Assembly: GCF_003334855.1 (NCBI RefSeq)
Contig: NZ_QOWE01000008.1
Coordinates: 1-64,000 of the forward strand
Length of the DNA: 64,000 nt
Source of the DNA: Larkinella punicea
GTDB taxonomy: Bacteria; Bacteroidota; Bacteroidia; Cytophagales; Spirosomataceae
Reading direction: 5' to 3'
Each line of letters begins with the position of its first letter. Position 1 is the first letter of the stretch. The notes beneath the pieces are model-generated. The model worked only from the letters and a program-made list of their open reading frames with translations. It did no database searches and had not been told where the DNA came from. Shown here one piece after another: positions 45,457 through 53,504 of this stretch. The translations under genes and the position numbers were made by a program.

Positions 45457-47040
45457 ATGCCTTTCCTTCAAACTGGTCTGTTGTTTTTCATCACCCTCTG
45501 GCTGGCGTCCTTTTCCTTGGTCGGAAAAAATGATACCCAGGCCGGTTTTCCAAACAGGGCGGCTGCGAACAGAGACGATTCCATTTCCGTTGGCAAACAA
45601 CTGGCCCAGCGCCATTGCGGAAGCTGCCACCTGTTTCCGGAACCGGCGTTGCTGGACAAAAAGACCTGGGTCACGGGGGTGCTTCCCAACATGGCGATGC
45701 GGCTGGGGATCAAACTGCCCGGTCAGGATACGCTAAAACCGCTCTCGCCCGAGGAGGAAAAAGCCGTTGCCCACCTGACTATTTACCCCGAAACCGCCCG
45801 GCTTTCGACAGACGAGTGGGCGGAAATTGTGCGGTATTACGAACGTGTCGCACCCACCGAACCGTTGCCCCAAAAGTCTTACCAATCCGTTACCAATCAG
45901 CTTCCGTTGTTCAAAGCCCGCGAAATTGCCCTGGGCGATAAACCGGTTCCGCAAACAACCTTGCTGAAGTATGACAAAAATACCGCCCGGCTTTACGTCG
46001 GCGATGCCCAGAACGCCCTGTATGTGCTCGACAACCCACTGCAAGCTGGCGATGCGTTCCTGAACGATACCTGGTGGATCGATACCGCCCCAACGGATAT
46101 TGACTTTCCCAAAAATGCCGCTCCCCGTCTGCTCACCATCGGCATTTTCAGTCCGTCCGACCAGCACCTCGGGCGACTCATGACGCTGGAACGGGCCGCC
46201 AAACCGGGCTCCTCCCCCATCAATATCCGGGACTTGCCCCGGCCAGTGCAGTTTACCACCGGCGACCTGAATACCGACGGAAAAGAGGATGTGGTCATCT
46301 GCGGTTTTGGTAACAACGCGGGAAAACTGTTCTGGTACGACGGTTTCGAGCCGACCAAAGAACACGTTTTGAAGGCATTGCCGGGTGCCCGAAAAGTGGA
46401 GATTGCTGATTTTAATCGTGATAAAAAGCCCGACATCATGGTCGTGATGGCCCAGGCCCGCGAAGAAGTCGTTATTTTTTATAACCAGGGAAACGGGCGG
46501 TTTAAGGAAAAAACCGTGTTGCAGTTTTCGCCCCTGTTCGGTGCCAGCTACTTTGAACTCGCGGATTTTAACCGGGACGGTTTTCAGGATATCCTGCTCA
46601 CCAATGGCGACAACTGGGATTATTCATCCGTCAACAAAAACTACCACGGCGTACGGATTTACCTGAACGACCGGAAGGATAACTTCAAAGAAGCCTGGTT
46701 TTATCCACTCTATGGAGCCAGCAAAGCCATCGCCCGGGATTTTGACCAGGACGGCGACCTCGACATTGCGGCCACGTCGTTCTATGCCAATCTGGCCCAG
46801 CCGGAACAGGGTTTTGTCTATTTGTCTAACGAAGGCCGAATGAATTTCAAACCGTTTACCACGCCGGAAGGTGCTCACGGAAAATGGCTCACGATGGAAG
46901 CCGCCGATTTCGACAAAGACGGTGATGTCGATATTGTGTTAGGTTCGTATTTCCACACGGTTGGCGAAATGACCCAATTGATTTTTAAAGGTATTCTGTC
47001 GTTTCCACAACTGTTGGTGCTGGAAAACCGGAAGAAATAA
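45457..47040 (+). CDS. Secreted c-type heme and FG-GAP propeller fusion
   Basis: A 527-residue exported protein. After a hydrophobic leader (residues 5-24), CGSCH at C54-C57-H58 (GKQLAQRHCGSCHLFPEPA) is a c-type heme attachment site, and the Met at 79 or 81 in PNMAMRLG may be the second ligand. From about residue 160 onward FG-GAP-like blades follow: TGDLNTDGKEDVVICGFGN, ADFNRDGFQDILLTNGDN, RDFDQDGDLDIAATSFYAN, ADFDKDGDVDIVLGSYF. It would sit in the periplasm or on the surface as an electron carrier or heme-dependent enzyme. It is divergent from operon B, so a redox link with the haloperoxidase-like enzymes is possible but not shown. Confidence 0.85.
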   Translation: MPFLQTGLLFFITLWLASFSLVGKNDTQAGFPNRAAANRDDSISVGKQLAQRHCGSCHLFPEPALLDKKTWVTGVLPNMAMRLGIKLPGQDTLKPLSPEEEKAVAHLTIYPETARLSTDEWAEIVRYYERVAPTEPLPQKSYQSVTNQLPLFKAREIALGDKPVPQTTLLKYDKNTARLYVGDAQNALYVLDNPLQAGDAFLNDTWWIDTAPTDIDFPKNAAPRLLTIGIFSPSDQHLGRLMTLERAAKPGSSPINIRDLPRPVQFTTGDLNTDGKEDVVICGFGNNAGKLFWYDGFEPTKEHVLKALPGARKVEIADFNRDKKPDIMVVMAQAREEVVIFYNQGNGRFKEKTVLQFSPLFGASYFELADFNRDGFQDILLTNGDNWDYSSVNKNYHGVRIYLNDRKDNFKEAWFYPLYGASKAIARDFDQDGDLDIAATSFYANLAQPEQGFVYLSNEGRMNFKPFTTPEGAHGKWLTMEAADFDKDGDVDIVLGSYFHTVGEMTQLIFKGILSFPQLLVLENRKK

Positions 47041-47056
47041 AACCGTCTCTCCATAA

Positions 47057-47092
47057 ACAAAGAGAGGCAAACCCGTGGGTCTGCCTCTTTTG
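47057..47092. terminator. Bidirectional terminator between convergent genes
   Basis: ACAAAGAGAGGCAAACCC pairs with GGGTCTGCCTCTTTTGT, with two mismatches and a 2-nt loop; T runs or A runs flank both sides. It serves the plus-strand heme/FG-GAP gene and the minus-strand susD gene. Confidence 0.8.
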
Positions 47093-47118
47093 TAAGTACT
47101 AAGTCAAGCTACCGGAAC

Positions 47119-48717
47119 TTACTTCACATCCCAGAAAAGCTTGGTTTTCAGATTATCCGCTGCTTTTACGGCCGCATAGTTCACCGCATTGTAGGTGATT
47201 TCGTTGCCCGGAATGGTCCATTTCACCGGCGGCAACGTCTGGTTATTAGCGTTGTCAACCTGGAAGCTCAAAACCGGCAGATCCAACCGACGCAGATCGG
47301 CCCAGTTTTCGTAGGGCTGAACCACGTTGTAGTGCAACCATTTCTGGGTAGCGATCAGGCTCAGTTTCTGAGCGTTGGTCGTTGCTTTCGCCCAGCTCAC
47401 GCCATCACCCGCAATGTAAGCGGCAACCGAAGCTGGCGTTGCAGCCGTCGGAATGGTTGAACCCGTGATCCCGGTGGCGTTGGTCAGCGACAGAATCTTG
47501 TTGTAGAATTCTACCGACTGCGTAATCGCCGTTTCATAGGCGGTTTTGGCCGATGCTTCGTTGCCCGTCCGCAGGTAATATTCTGCCTTGATCAGGTTCA
47601 TCTGCGCAGCGTTGATGATCACACCGGGGAAAAACTGATTGTGGCTCGTGGTATATCGGTTATAAATCGCCAGTTGGCCGGCATTGTACTGAGCCGTTTG
47701 AACGGCTTCGGTCGCCAGGGGATCGATGCCAATAAACTTCCCGGCTGCGTTGAGTCCCGGTTCAAACAAGATGGGCAAACGCGGGTCTTTGTTGGTGTTC
47801 ATGTGGTCGATCATCGCCTTGCCCGCCGTATTGCCATACCAGCCGTCCGATGCCAAACCGCCCTGAAACCCTTTCGAGTTGATGTCGGTGTTGATGTCGA
47901 AAACATTGATCTGGATGTTCTGCGCGTTGGTTTCCACAATCGGATAGGTGGTGGCGTTGCCCAGAATCTCCGCGATCTCGGTGTTGGAGCGGGTTTTCAT
48001 ACTTTCCACATCCGATACGCGGTTTAGCAACCGCAGCCGCAGCGAGTTGGCGTAGCGTTTCCAGGCCGTGATGTCGCCTTTGTTCAGGAAATCCTGCGTC
48101 TGAAACGACTTCTGATACCCGGCATTCAGCGTGATGCCGTTCAACTCGGTGGCAATGCGTTTCAGGTCATCCAGCAGGAAGGCGTATATCCCTTCTGCCG
48201 TATCGAATTTCGCCAGCGAAGACGCGTATTCACCACCGTTCGTGCTCAACATGCCGGCTTCCGAGAATGGGATCGCGCCGTGTACATCCACCAGGCGCTG
48301 CGTCTGGTCGTAGACGTAAATCGCAGCCGCCAGCATGAAGATTTTCCGGTCGGCCTGCTGATCGGCCGGTCTGGAAGCGTAGATTTTCTGTAATTCGCGG
48401 TACTGCGCGAGCATGTTGTAGTAGTTATACCACACGTTTTCGACCCCTGCCGAACCCGGAACGTAGAGACCGGACTGGTTCAGCCGGCCAATCGCCTGGG
48501 TGTAGGGATTCAGGGAGAGCCGCAGGGTTGTAAAATAGTGCGTATAGCCCGGCAGAACATACTCGCGGTTGGCATACAGTACCCCGGTAAATTGTTTTTC
48601 AACGGTCGACTCGGCAATTTTGGCCGGATCGGGATAGGCTTCGGCAAACTCGGATTCCTTACAGGATACGGTTCCCAGTAAAAGCCCGGCTAAAGCAAAT
48701 ATGGCTATTTTTTTCAT
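47119..48717 (-). CDS. SusD/RagB-type lipoprotein, third pair
   Basis: A 532-residue lipoprotein starting MKKIAIFALAGLLLGTVSC (lipobox GTVSC). The open frame extends to 48816 but that part overlaps susC. Family signs are AAIYVYDQTQRLVDVHGAIPFSEAG, WKRYANSLRLRLLNRVSD and VQPYENWADLRRLDLPVLSF. The sequence is less similar to the SusD proteins of copies A and B than these are to each other. It works with the SusC encoded just upstream. Confidence 0.94.
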   Translation of the reverse strand: MKKIAIFALAGLLLGTVSCKESEFAEAYPDPAKIAESTVEKQFTGVLYANREYVLPGYTHYFTTLRLSLNPYTQAIGRLNQSGLYVPGSAGVENVWYNYYNMLAQYRELQKIYASRPADQQADRKIFMLAAAIYVYDQTQRLVDVHGAIPFSEAGMLSTNGGEYASSLAKFDTAEGIYAFLLDDLKRIATELNGITLNAGYQKSFQTQDFLNKGDITAWKRYANSLRLRLLNRVSDVESMKTRSNTEIAEILGNATTYPIVETNAQNIQINVFDINTDINSKGFQGGLASDGWYGNTAGKAMIDHMNTNKDPRLPILFEPGLNAAGKFIGIDPLATEAVQTAQYNAGQLAIYNRYTTSHNQFFPGVIINAAQMNLIKAEYYLRTGNEASAKTAYETAITQSVEFYNKILSLTNATGITGSTIPTAATPASVAAYIAGDGVSWAKATTNAQKLSLIATQKWLHYNVVQPYENWADLRRLDLPVLSFQVDNANNQTLPPVKWTIPGNEITYNAVNYAAVKAADNLKTKLFWDVK

Positions 48718-48737
48718 TTTCAGTGTTGCGTTAAGAT

Positions 48738-51700
48738 TTAGAAACTGGCGCGAAGCATAACCCCCATGGTCCGGAACGATGGGTTGTTCCCGGCATTGTT
48801 GATGTTGTCCGACCATTTCGTACTGGCGTTAGTCTGTTCGGCATCCAGGTCCTTGATGGTGCGGTAGAAGAAGAACAGGTTCCGGCCAAATACCGACAGC
48901 GTCAGGTTCTGGGTTCCGATTCGGCGGGTGATGTTGGCCGGAATCCGGTAGCCCAGGGAAATTTCCCGCATTTTGATGTAGGAATTTTCTTTGACGAACA
49001 GTTCATACCGGGCATTGCCGTATTGCGGGCCACCCCAGTTGTAGGTTGCGTTGTAGTAGGTAGCCTGCGAAACCACATTGGTGTTGGCTTCTCCGTTGGC
49101 CAGTACGCCCTGCATCAGCATCCCGTCGTTGTAAACGACTTCGCCATTGGGTCCGGCAGCCGCCGTGGTCTGCACACCCTTGCCATTAGCGTCTTTGTAG
49201 TAGCTCAGTCCACCGCGTTCCTTATCCATGGCAGTCAGGCTTTCTTCGGTCAAACCGCGTGAGGTCAACCAGTTGATCCCCGTCGGCATGATGTGACCGC
49301 CAAACCGGAAATCCGCCACCAGATCCAGGTTAAATCCTTTATAGTTCAGGCTGTTGATCAAACCACCCGTCAGTTTAGGCATGGCGTTTCCGACCTTGAT
49401 CCAGTTGGCACCATCCAATTGATACAAACCATTCGGACCGACAATACCCTGCCCGTTCGCATTTTTCAGGATTCCGTGGGCGTAAATATCCCCCATCGGT
49501 TGTCCGACCACCGACCGCAACTGGGCCGCGTTGCCATCGTAATCCGCATGAATCAGTTCCGTCGAGCTATTGGCCAGTTTTTCAACCTTGTTGCTGTTCT
49601 TCGCCAGGTTCAGCGTAATGTCCCAGTTGAAAGCATTGTAGCCTAACCCTTTGATCGGCGTCGCGTTCAGGGCGAGTTCCAGACCCTGGTTCCGCAGCGT
49701 ACCGATGTTGGCCAGAACCGACCGGGCACCCGAGCTGGCGGCAATGGTCAATGGCAGAATCTGATCGACGATCTGGGCGTTGTAATACGACAGGTCGAAT
49801 CCGATCCGGTCTTTCAGGAACCGGGCTTCTAAACCAAATTCAAATTCACGCTTCTGCTCAGGACGAATTTTGTCGTTTCCGTAGGAGCTGTTGATCGTCG
49901 TGTAGAGGACCGAACTTCCGCCGGTTTGCTGAAGGCTCAGGTTGCCCTGGCTGTAGGCATTGTTGGCGCTGTAAATCGGCGGGTAGTTCCCCACGATCCC
50001 GAATGATGCCCGCAGTTTCCCGTAGCTAACCACTACCGGCAACTTCAGGAAATCACTGAACACCAGACCGGAGTTAACGGAAGGATAGGTAAAGGCGTTG
50101 TTGCCGGTGATCAGCGTAGAAGTCCGGTCCCGGCGGATGGTTCCTTCCACAAAGAAGAACCCTTTGTAATCAAAATTCAGCGTTCCCAGATAGGCATCCC
50201 GAACATACCGGTCACGGGTGTTGGTGCCATTTGCCGTGTTCACCGAAGCCGAAACATCGAAGAAATTTTCCGTACTCAACCCGCCGTTGGTCGAACGGCT
50301 GATAAACGTATTCAATTGCTTGTTAGCCGTATAGCCCGCCATGGCGGTCAGGTTCATGTCCTCGTTCAGCTTTTGGGTATAGGTTAAAAGCAGATCCCCA
50401 TAAACATTGTTGTATAAGTTGTTGGTCATGGAAAACGATCCCGAGTACCCAAACGCCAGAGGCTGAGAGCTGCGTTGTTTGTCTTCCAGCCGTTCCGAGG
50501 TGATGTCGGTTCCGATCCGGCCCCGCAACTTCAGGTTGTCCAGAATGTCGTAGTGCTGCGTCACGGCCGCAATCACGCGGTTGCTATACTCGTCGTAGGT
50601 ATTGGCGCGGGTGCTCCACACGTAATCCCCGATATCCGACTTGAAACCGTTCCGGATGATGTTCTCACTCGGCGTCAAACTCTGGTTGGTACCGGTTACG
50701 AATTTGTAGCCCTGGCTGGTTTGGTATTTATTAAAATACCAGTCGGCCGATTCGAAACGGTTCATCATCCCCGTAAAGTTGTTGATCATGCGATCCACTT
50801 TAAACGGGCGGTTGTGCGTATACTGGTTGACATAATTCACCATCAAATCCGTCCGAAGCTTTTTGTTCAGGCTAAAGGTCGTGTTCAGGTTCATGATGTT
50901 CTTGCTGTTCTTCGCGCCGTAGCTGATCATCCCGTTATCCTGGCGGGTGTAGGAAAACCGCAGGTTGGAATTGTCCGTTGCCTTGGAAATCGACAGGTTG
51001 ATGTTGGAGCTGCTGGCGTTCTGGAACAAGTCAGCGTAGCTGTTTTTGGAAGGCGAGTAAGGCCGGATCACACCGTCGAACGCCATCACCGGTTGTCCAT
51101 CGAACTTGGGTCCGAAATTGACCGTGGCATTCAGCAGACCCCGGGTGTCACCCACGCCATCGCCGTTGGTGTCGTAGGAAATAAACCCGTTGGCATCCTG
51201 GCCGCCGTTGAGGTAATTCAGCATGTAGCCCGGACCCCGAACATCCTGATACCGGGGCAGATAAGCAATTTTATCGACGCTATAACTGGCGTTAAAATCA
51301 ACGCCTAATCCTTTTTTTCCTTTTCCGGTTTTGGTCGTCACCAGCACCACCCCGTTTACGGCTTCTGAACCGTAGAGGGCAGCCGCCGAAGCCCCTTTCA
51401 GAATCGAGATGTTTTCAATATCCGCCGGGTTCAAATCCAGCAGACCGTTCCCCCGAATCCGTTGGTCTCCCCAATAATCCGTATTCCGTACTTCGCCGTT
51501 CCGAATGGGAATACCGTCCATCACGATCAAAGGCTGGGTATTGCCGGTAATGGAAGCAAAACCGCGAACGCTGATGCTGACCGCACTGGTGGCACCACCC
51601 GGTGTTGCGTTGATAACCACACCCGGAGCTTTTCCGTACAGGGCCGTGGCAAAGTTCGGAGAAGCGGCTTTGACCAGCGCGTCGTTCTTGACCACCGTCG

Positions 51701-52061
51701 TCGCATACCCCAGCGCCCGTTGTTCTTTCGTAACACCCAAAGCCGTCACGACCACTTCATTGATCATGGTCGCGTCTTCGGCCAGTGCGAGGTCAACTAC
51801 CGACCGGTTGGCGATGGCGACTTCCTGCGTTTTGTAGCCGATGAAGGAGAAAACCAGCGTTCCGTTTTTACTGGCCGAAAGGCTGTACTGGCCGCTGGCA
51901 TCGGTCGTAGTCCCTTGAGACGTGCCTTTCACCACAATGGATACACCCGGCAAAGGCTGGCCATCGGTGCTTGCCGTAACCTTCCCCGTAATCGTCTGGG
52001 CGAAGACGGGTGAACTTACCATCAAAAGCATGACGATAAGCCTGAGTAGATTTTTTGACAT
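48738..52061 (-). CDS. SusC/RagA-type TonB-dependent transporter, third pair
   Basis: A 1107-residue transporter: signal peptide (LLRLIVMLLMVSSPVFAQ), carboxypeptidase-regulatory-like domain (ITGKVTASTDGQPLPGVSIV), EVVVTALGV, plug (ISVRGFASITGNTQPLIVMD; DIENISILKGASAAALYG) and a barrel ending FRTMGVMLRASF. It lacks a companion FG-GAP or haloperoxidase gene, so it is a simple pair. Upstream lies the G-rich composite palindrome (52275-52450); the SDR and UxaA genes beyond it run in the same direction. Confidence 0.96.
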   Translation of the reverse strand: MSKNLLRLIVMLLMVSSPVFAQTITGKVTASTDGQPLPGVSIVVKGTSQGTTTDASGQYSLSASKNGTLVFSFIGYKTQEVAIANRSVVDLALAEDATMINEVVVTALGVTKEQRALGYATTVVKNDALVKAASPNFATALYGKAPGVVINATPGGATSAVSISVRGFASITGNTQPLIVMDGIPIRNGEVRNTDYWGDQRIRGNGLLDLNPADIENISILKGASAAALYGSEAVNGVVLVTTKTGKGKKGLGVDFNASYSVDKIAYLPRYQDVRGPGYMLNYLNGGQDANGFISYDTNGDGVGDTRGLLNATVNFGPKFDGQPVMAFDGVIRPYSPSKNSYADLFQNASSSNINLSISKATDNSNLRFSYTRQDNGMISYGAKNSKNIMNLNTTFSLNKKLRTDLMVNYVNQYTHNRPFKVDRMINNFTGMMNRFESADWYFNKYQTSQGYKFVTGTNQSLTPSENIIRNGFKSDIGDYVWSTRANTYDEYSNRVIAAVTQHYDILDNLKLRGRIGTDITSERLEDKQRSSQPLAFGYSGSFSMTNNLYNNVYGDLLLTYTQKLNEDMNLTAMAGYTANKQLNTFISRSTNGGLSTENFFDVSASVNTANGTNTRDRYVRDAYLGTLNFDYKGFFFVEGTIRRDRTSTLITGNNAFTYPSVNSGLVFSDFLKLPVVVSYGKLRASFGIVGNYPPIYSANNAYSQGNLSLQQTGGSSVLYTTINSSYGNDKIRPEQKREFEFGLEARFLKDRIGFDLSYYNAQIVDQILPLTIAASSGARSVLANIGTLRNQGLELALNATPIKGLGYNAFNWDITLNLAKNSNKVEKLANSSTELIHADYDGNAAQLRSVVGQPMGDIYAHGILKNANGQGIVGPNGLYQLDGANWIKVGNAMPKLTGGLINSLNYKGFNLDLVADFRFGGHIMPTGINWLTSRGLTEESLTAMDKERGGLSYYKDANGKGVQTTAAAGPNGEVVYNDGMLMQGVLANGEANTNVVSQATYYNATYNWGGPQYGNARYELFVKENSYIKMREISLGYRIPANITRRIGTQNLTLSVFGRNLFFFYRTIKDLDAEQTNASTKWSDNINNAGNNPSFRTMGVMLRASF

Positions 52062-52274
52062 AAAGGAGATGTAGTAAGATGGAAGTAGAAGAAATTTAAC
52101 ACAAGATTAATAATTTTTTTAAATATAAAAGCCCGTTATATTAAAAAATATTATTAAGTCTCAGCCGGATTGGTTTTGGCTGATCTGACAATCGGGTGCT
52201 ATCGCCCTGAGCCTGTTTTGATTGATACGACAAGCAATAAAAATAACGCAAAAAAATGAGCCTTACAAATTATG

Positions 52275-52450
52275 GCACTTTCGCTTTTGCCCCGTTCCCC
52301 TAGAGGGGACACATTCCTCCAGATGCTAAAAGTCCCCTTTAAAGCAGGGCTGTTAAGTTCTACCGCCTTTGCCCCCAACCCCCTAAAGGGGGCTAAAACA
52401 TCCGGATTTCGAAGCCCCCTTTAGGGGGTTGGGGGCAAAAGCGAAAGTGC
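52275..52450. repeat. Composite G-rich palindromic element (MITE/REP-like)
   Basis: Outer arms of 19 bp (52275-52293 and 52432-52450, GCACTTTCGCTTTTGCCCC and its complement) enclose about 140 bp. Inside the right part are perfect 24-bp arms (52371-52394 and 52413-52436) starting GCCCCCAACCCCCTAAAGGG, with an 18-bp spacer. The same 24-bp arms occur at 62987-63053. The region 52294-52370 holds similar but diverged CCCCTAGAGGGG and GTCCCCTTTAAAG stretches. It is in the 560-bp gap between susC and the SDR gene; no other gene was seen there. Confidence 0.9.
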
Positions 52451-52623
52451 AAAAGAATTATCAGACATAATTCCTATAGTCAGACAATTCATATGAAGAC
52501 CCAAAAGCCAGGACGAGGCAGAAAGGAAATCACCAGCTACCATCGGCAACATCGTCCTCTCTACCTCGTCCCGGCTCCCCGTCTTTCGTCTCTTGTCTTT
52601 CTTCTCAACTCTTTACTCTTCTC

Positions 52624-53397
52624 TCAATTATTCAACCGAACGAAACCGCCGTCGATGGGGTAATCACAACCGGTATTGAAACCGGCTTCGTCCGAACAGA
52701 GGTACAAGGCCAGGGCGGCAATTTCCACCGGTTTCGCCATCCGGCCGATGGGCTGGGTAGCGGCTAGTTTGGCAAACATTTCCGCTTCCTGTCCGGGGTA
52801 CGTACGGGCAATAAAACCGTCGACAAACGGTGTGTGAACCCGGGCGGGTGAAATGCAGTTGCAGCGAATGTTGTGTTTCAGGTAATCCTTAGCCACCGAC
52901 AGCGTCATCGAAACCACCGCGCCTTTGGTCATCGAATAAGCAAACCGATCCGGAATCCCGACCGTAGCAGCAATCGACGCCATGTTCAGCACGACGCCCC
53001 CGCCATTGGCTTTCAGGTGTGGAATGATGGCATACAGGCAATTGTAAGCCCCTTTGACATTGACCGTAAACACCCGGTCAAAATCGGCTTCCGTCGTGGT
53101 TTCAACGGTTCCGATGTGCGAAATACCGGCGTTGTTGACCAGAATGCTGATGGCTCCACCAGCCGCAATCCGGTCAATCACCTCGACAACCTGCGCCTGA
53201 TTCGACACATTGACGGCATGCGCGTGCGCCCGCCCGCCATTGGCATTGATCTCCTCGGCTACCTGCCGGGCCAGGTCCGCATTCAATTCCAGAATATGAA
53301 CCAGCGCACCCGCCTGGGCGAACGTCTGCGAAATCGCCAGCCCAATTCCGCTGGCCCCACCTGTGATGATGGCAACTTTATCTTTTAAGCTAAACAT
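52624..53397 (-). CDS. SDR dehydrogenase, candidate 2-keto-3-deoxy-L-fuconate dehydrogenase
   Basis: A 257-residue classical short-chain dehydrogenase starting MFSLKDKVAIITGGASGIGL; the frame to 53478 is extended by an octamer repeat and is not used. NNAGISHIG, S of NMASIAAT and Y-S-M-T-K (FAYSMTKGAVV) complete the catalytic set; GCDYPIDGGFVRL closes the fold. In the non-phosphorylating fucose pathway an SDR oxidises C4 of 2-keto-3-deoxy-L-fuconate. That role is inferred from the pathway's other genes in the window and from its neighbour, the UxaA-family dehydratase. Confidence 0.85.
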   Translation of the reverse strand: MFSLKDKVAIITGGASGIGLAISQTFAQAGALVHILELNADLARQVAEEINANGGRAHAHAVNVSNQAQVVEVIDRIAAGGAISILVNNAGISHIGTVETTTEADFDRVFTVNVKGAYNCLYAIIPHLKANGGGVVLNMASIAATVGIPDRFAYSMTKGAVVSMTLSVAKDYLKHNIRCNCISPARVHTPFVDGFIARTYPGQEAEMFAKLAATQPIGRMAKPVEIAALALYLCSDEAGFNTGCDYPIDGGFVRLNN

Positions 53398-53405
53398 GGC
53401 TTTTT

Positions 53406-53500
53406 GAATGAGCGAATGAGTGAATGATAGAATGAGTGAATAGCTTCGCAGGGAGCGGAAAATGGCGGAGCTATTCACTCATTCTATCATTCACTCATTC
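53406..53500. repeat. 32-bp palindrome made of GAATGAGT octamers
   Basis: Arms 53414-53445 and 53469-53500 are exact complements with a 23-bp spacer. The left arm is preceded by one more octamer; the units are GAATGAGC, GAATGAGT, GAATGATA, GAATGAGT, then GAATAGCT. It sits between the UxaA and SDR genes and could form a strong hairpin in their shared transcript. Confidence 0.9.
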
Positions 53501-53504
53501 AAAA

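Noticed and set aside
35126-52125. Common promoter architecture for all three susC genes
   Set aside because: The T/A blocks and the -7 elements are at different spacings, and the third gene has only a degenerate TAATCTTG.
53398-53478. 27-residue extension of the second SDR
   Set aside because: It is encoded by the octamer palindrome (SLILSFTHSLIQ), not by family sequence.
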